Of a DNA stretch of 64,000 nucleotides, positions 60,665-64,000 are shown piece after piece. Numbering within the stretch: the first letter of the stretch is position 1; each line of letters starts with the position of its first letter. Under the pieces are notes generated by a model. The model did not search any database. It was not told where the DNA came from and worked only from the letters and a program-made list of their open reading frames with translations. The position numbers and the translations under genes are program-made. Origin of the DNA: Aurelia coerulea. Lineage: Eukaryota > Cnidaria > Scyphozoa > Semaeostomeae > Ulmaridae. The DNA lies in contig CM076956.1 in NCBI GenBank assembly GCA_039566865.1, forward strand, positions 114,501 to 178,500, written 5' to 3'.

Positions 60665-63300
60665 AGTCAGACAGAACCTTTATTTAAACTTTTTTGCTAT
60701 CTATCTATATTGCATAATGAAGGCCCACGTTAAAAGGGCTTGTCATCTGGGAAAATTGCTATTTTGGACAAATATGTTTCCACCCAGCTAGAAATAGACC
60801 AAAGTTTCTGGTTTCAAATTCCGATTTTATTCGATTCTTTGAGAATTTAGATATTTTTATACCACACACAGACCAAATTACAACCACCACTATCCATACA
60901 TTACTTTGGCATTTCCGTTCGTGACAATGTTGGATTTTGTACTCAGAAATAATTTGATCTAAAAATGTTCGAATTCCCTTTGATTTGCCCTCAACGTCAA
61001 TGGTTAAATACATAAACTGTATCGGAGATGCCAAAAGGAAGGAATAAGGCAGATTTTGTAACAATAGAAAGCAACCCATTTATTTTGATTGATACGCCAA
61101 TACAAAGCAACTAGCGATCGCAAACGAAGGAAGCTCTACAACCGATTAGGAGACGCAAATGTGAAGAAAACATGCCCCAAAAGATGCCCTGGATGGCAAA
61201 CTCAACACTGGATGGCTAACTGACTCGTTGTGCTTGGAAAAAGAGAAGTCGAAAACATATCTTAAGAGAAGAAGATTAGATCAAAGCATATTCCTGAACA
61301 AAAAATGTCTCAATTGCAAATATATGAGGACTGAAATTCTGATGCCTTTTCGAAAGGAAACTCTGATTTCATTGCTACTATTTTGAGGCAGAATGCTTTG
61401 CTACAGCATCAGCTACAACAGAGAAGGCAAAACAAGGATTGATTACTTCAAATTCTATGAAAATTAGTAAAATAGACCATCAAATTAGTAAAAAATGTTT
61501 CACGTCATCCAAAGAGCCGAGCGAATCATCAAAGCAAGGACGAAGTAACAATGTTGGATATTTCTGCGAAAAGATGTTGCATTTCAGGTTTTTTTTGCAA
61601 ACCAAATATTAGCCACAAATTCAACCAAAACAAGAGCTACCGAAAACAGTATCAACTTTGCAATGGAAATTGAAATGAATAGACTTTTTAGCTATTCTAC
61701 CAAAGATAATGATTCTACGGAGGAGCCTGGATCGAGCGTTGTTTTTATACATTTTTTATGCAAGGTTCGATCGAAAAAGAGCAGTCTTCTCCGTAGTTTG
61801 ATATTTATGCGAAGAAGTCTGGCTTCATCTTTGTGATCTGTGTTTATCGAACATTTTTAATTACTAATAACATTTTATAAGATAACCAACCAACCAGTTT
61901 TTGTCAATGTGCTATGGTAACTGCAAAGAGATGAACAATCTACGTATCACGTATCAGGTATAAGAATGCAGAGTAATCTGGAAATTGAGAAGACAACGAA
62001 TAGAAATGTCGGCGAAAATTGTGATAACTTGAATAACTTTCATAACTTTAGGCCTAGCAATGGCATCCGTTGCTTTGATGATGAAAATGAGGTGGCTACC
62101 TGATGTGTGCTGCATGCGAAGAGGGATTGTTGGGAACTTACGAGTACTATCATAAAAGTGTCAACAGTTCAGACTCCTTTTTACCCTGTTCCTGTCCTGC
62201 TAATCCATACCACTTCTGTTCACTTCTGTTATTGGATAAGTTTGTTCTGGAGCGGTGCAAACGCTGTAATGATTCGAAACAACTTTGTAACGGATCAAAA
62301 ACGAAGTAACAACTTCTTGGAAATCCTGGTTAGATTATCACGCGTGAATTTCGTAAATCAACAGAACCATGTCTCGATAAAACAAAGCGATTTTCAGTTA
62401 TGAAATTAGATTTGACACCTTCATTCAATTCGATGCAGCGAAGCATGACATTTTTTGCTCTTTCTGTTTGTTTGTTTGTTTGTGTGTTTGTTTAGATTTG
62501 ACTTGACTTGATTTGACTGAGTGCACTCTGTGTTGTGAGGTGTGACAAATTATTATTCTTCAGAAAATTCTGTAGACTTATTCTTCAGAACGTTAAATCG
62601 CTTTGTCTTATCGAAGATGCCGTTCTTTTGATGTACATCCTTGCTGTTCTCACCACGATACATTCTTTTTTATAAGAATACTATCAATTTTGTCCAGCCT
62701 CGATATTCTTAAGAAATCTTCGTTTGGAGCCTGAATATATTCTTAAAGTATTCTTCTTTTTTCCAAATCTGATATGGTTTCTCTGTTATGAACATCGCAA
62801 AACAGGCAACTGCTGAAAAATGAGACAGAAATATGCAAGCTGAGAAATGAGACTGAGAATATGAATGTTCTTATGAATATTCTAATAAACATTATTCTTC
62901 TAAAAAAGTGTACGTGTATTGCAAAGGAAATTGCAAAAATTACAAAAATGATGTACTTAGCATAAAATCGTACAAGTGTTAATTACTTAATTCTACCATA
63001 GTTGAAGCTATATTTTCACATTCCTACGAGCGAGTTGTTTTTGGACATGCTGCGGTGAAAACGCTTGGAGACAACCCTCCTGGAAAAGATGAAAGAAAAA
63101 AATGAAAAGAAATTGAAAGGAGCACCGACAAAGAGCATATTTTATGACAGCAGCAGCAGCAGGTCTGTGCACCAAAATCTGAAAATGGTAATTGCACATT
63201 GACATTAATGCAAATTTAATGCCATGCCTACCAATACTTATTCCGTCAAATTTGCCATTTTACAACTTTGCCATGGAAAACGCCTTGGCAAAGACAATTA
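60665..63300. other. No gene seen; small repeats
   Basis: Contains a GTTT tract at about 62,465-62,495, an inverted repeat near 61,717-61,795 (ctacggaggagcctggatcg with cgatcgaaaaagagcagtct/ctccgtag) and a CAG run near 63,150. ORFs here are short and unsupported. Confidence 0.4.
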
Positions 63301-63599
63301 CGCGTCTTTTCATAAGAAACTGCTCATTTGAAACTCTTAGATAGGTACAAAATTTAGGAAACTCCAGTATCGGGAAAAAATCATAAAAAACGCCTTGTTA
63401 CTTCATTTTCACATATTTCTTGTATACCTGAGTACTGTGTAAACATAGGAAAAAGTTTCAATAAAATAATTTCGTTTGAAATGTTTGCAAAGGCATAGGA
63501 AGTAAGCATGAAGATTGTTACGGAACTCGAAAGAAACTTGTAAGAAACTTCCAGCACTCAAAATCTCAGTTTATTTTCCTTGGAGTTCTACACTTACAT

Positions 63600-64000
63600 T
63601 ATGCTCCATCTCTAGATGACCTTGGCTGGTCAGGGGCGGGCAAGTAGGGTAAAATATTTGACCCCATGTTTGTCCAGAAGAATTGGAAAAAATAACCGGT
63701 GCTTTTATCAAATAGTACGACTTTCGTGCCCAAGACAACCAGTTTTTGGGACAAAGGTGAAATTTGAATATCATTCTTCCTATACCATCAGTTTGTCACA
63801 AAAATCAAGTTTCCCAACCTCCTATCTAATCAAAATTCTGAAGTTTGCCTGCAGGCTGGTTCTCCCTTGGTCCGCCAAATTTAGCAGAAAAGACTAGTAT
63901 TTCAAATTTTTCACATAAGTGCTTCTACCTTTGTCCGCCAAATTTACGGAAAAAAGACCAGAAATTCCAATTTTTCACTGAAACGGTTCTACCTTTGTCC
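63600..64000 (-). repeat. Dispersed repeat, inverted relative to 2,600-3,440 (partial, leaves right edge)
   Basis: Carries gggtaaaatatttgacccca, caacctcctatctaatcaaa, ggttctcccttggtccgcca and twice ctacctttgtccgccaaatt, complements of words at 3,100-3,380. The last 100 bases repeat the preceding 75-base module, so the element may be internally tandem. Confidence 0.75.

Overview
This is an AT-rich, intron-rich animal (metazoan) genomic window with no bacterial-style gene organisation. It holds three well-supported protein-coding genes: a secreted gremlin/DAN-type BMP antagonist (minus strand, 13,690-14,154), a very-long-chain enoyl-CoA reductase TECR (minus strand, 14 coding exons between 35,157 and 52,444) and the mitochondrial AlkB-like dioxygenase ALKBH7 (plus strand, 5 coding exons between 52,655 and 57,032). 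GT-AG introns, animal-specific families and the type of repeat load suggest an invertebrate. A cnidarian is my guess, but the sequence alone does not prove it.

Layout. 1-1,545: C-terminal part of an unrecognised plus-strand coding region, followed by about five decayed tandem copies of its last segment. 1,560-13,250: no recognisable gene, but many interspersed fold-back elements and simple repeats. 13,690-14,169: gremlin coding exon. 14,285-34,570: repeat-rich, with one possible small exon (27,119-27,181), one weak ORF (18,483-18,782) and a nested pair of hAT-type insertions (29,224-30,634). 35,157-52,444: TECR, whose introns carry two LINE remnants, several fold-back elements and a CATG-rich inverted repeat. 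52,445-52,654: 210 bp between the divergent TECR and ALKBH7 start codons, a probable shared promoter. 52,655-57,032: ALKBH7. 57,033-64,000: repeats; no gene recognised. The same dispersed repeat appears in opposite orientations at the two ends of the window (about 2,600-3,440 and 63,600-64,000).

How the genes relate. TECR (ER membrane, last step of each fatty-acid elongation cycle) and ALKBH7 (mitochondrial matrix Fe(II)/2-oxoglutarate protein, linked in mammals to fatty-acid metabolism and necrosis) are head-to-head and could be co-regulated; that is inference. Their gene models were assembled by hand from splice sites and protein similarity: the TECR exons sum to 915 bp (304 aa) and the ALKBH7 exons to 930 bp (309 aa), both in frame throughout.

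The dominant non-coding theme is long inverted-repeat (fold-back) DNA. At least six elements are flanked by TA and end in CCGGGTG or a close variant. Others end in different termini, and several lie inside TECR introns close to exons.
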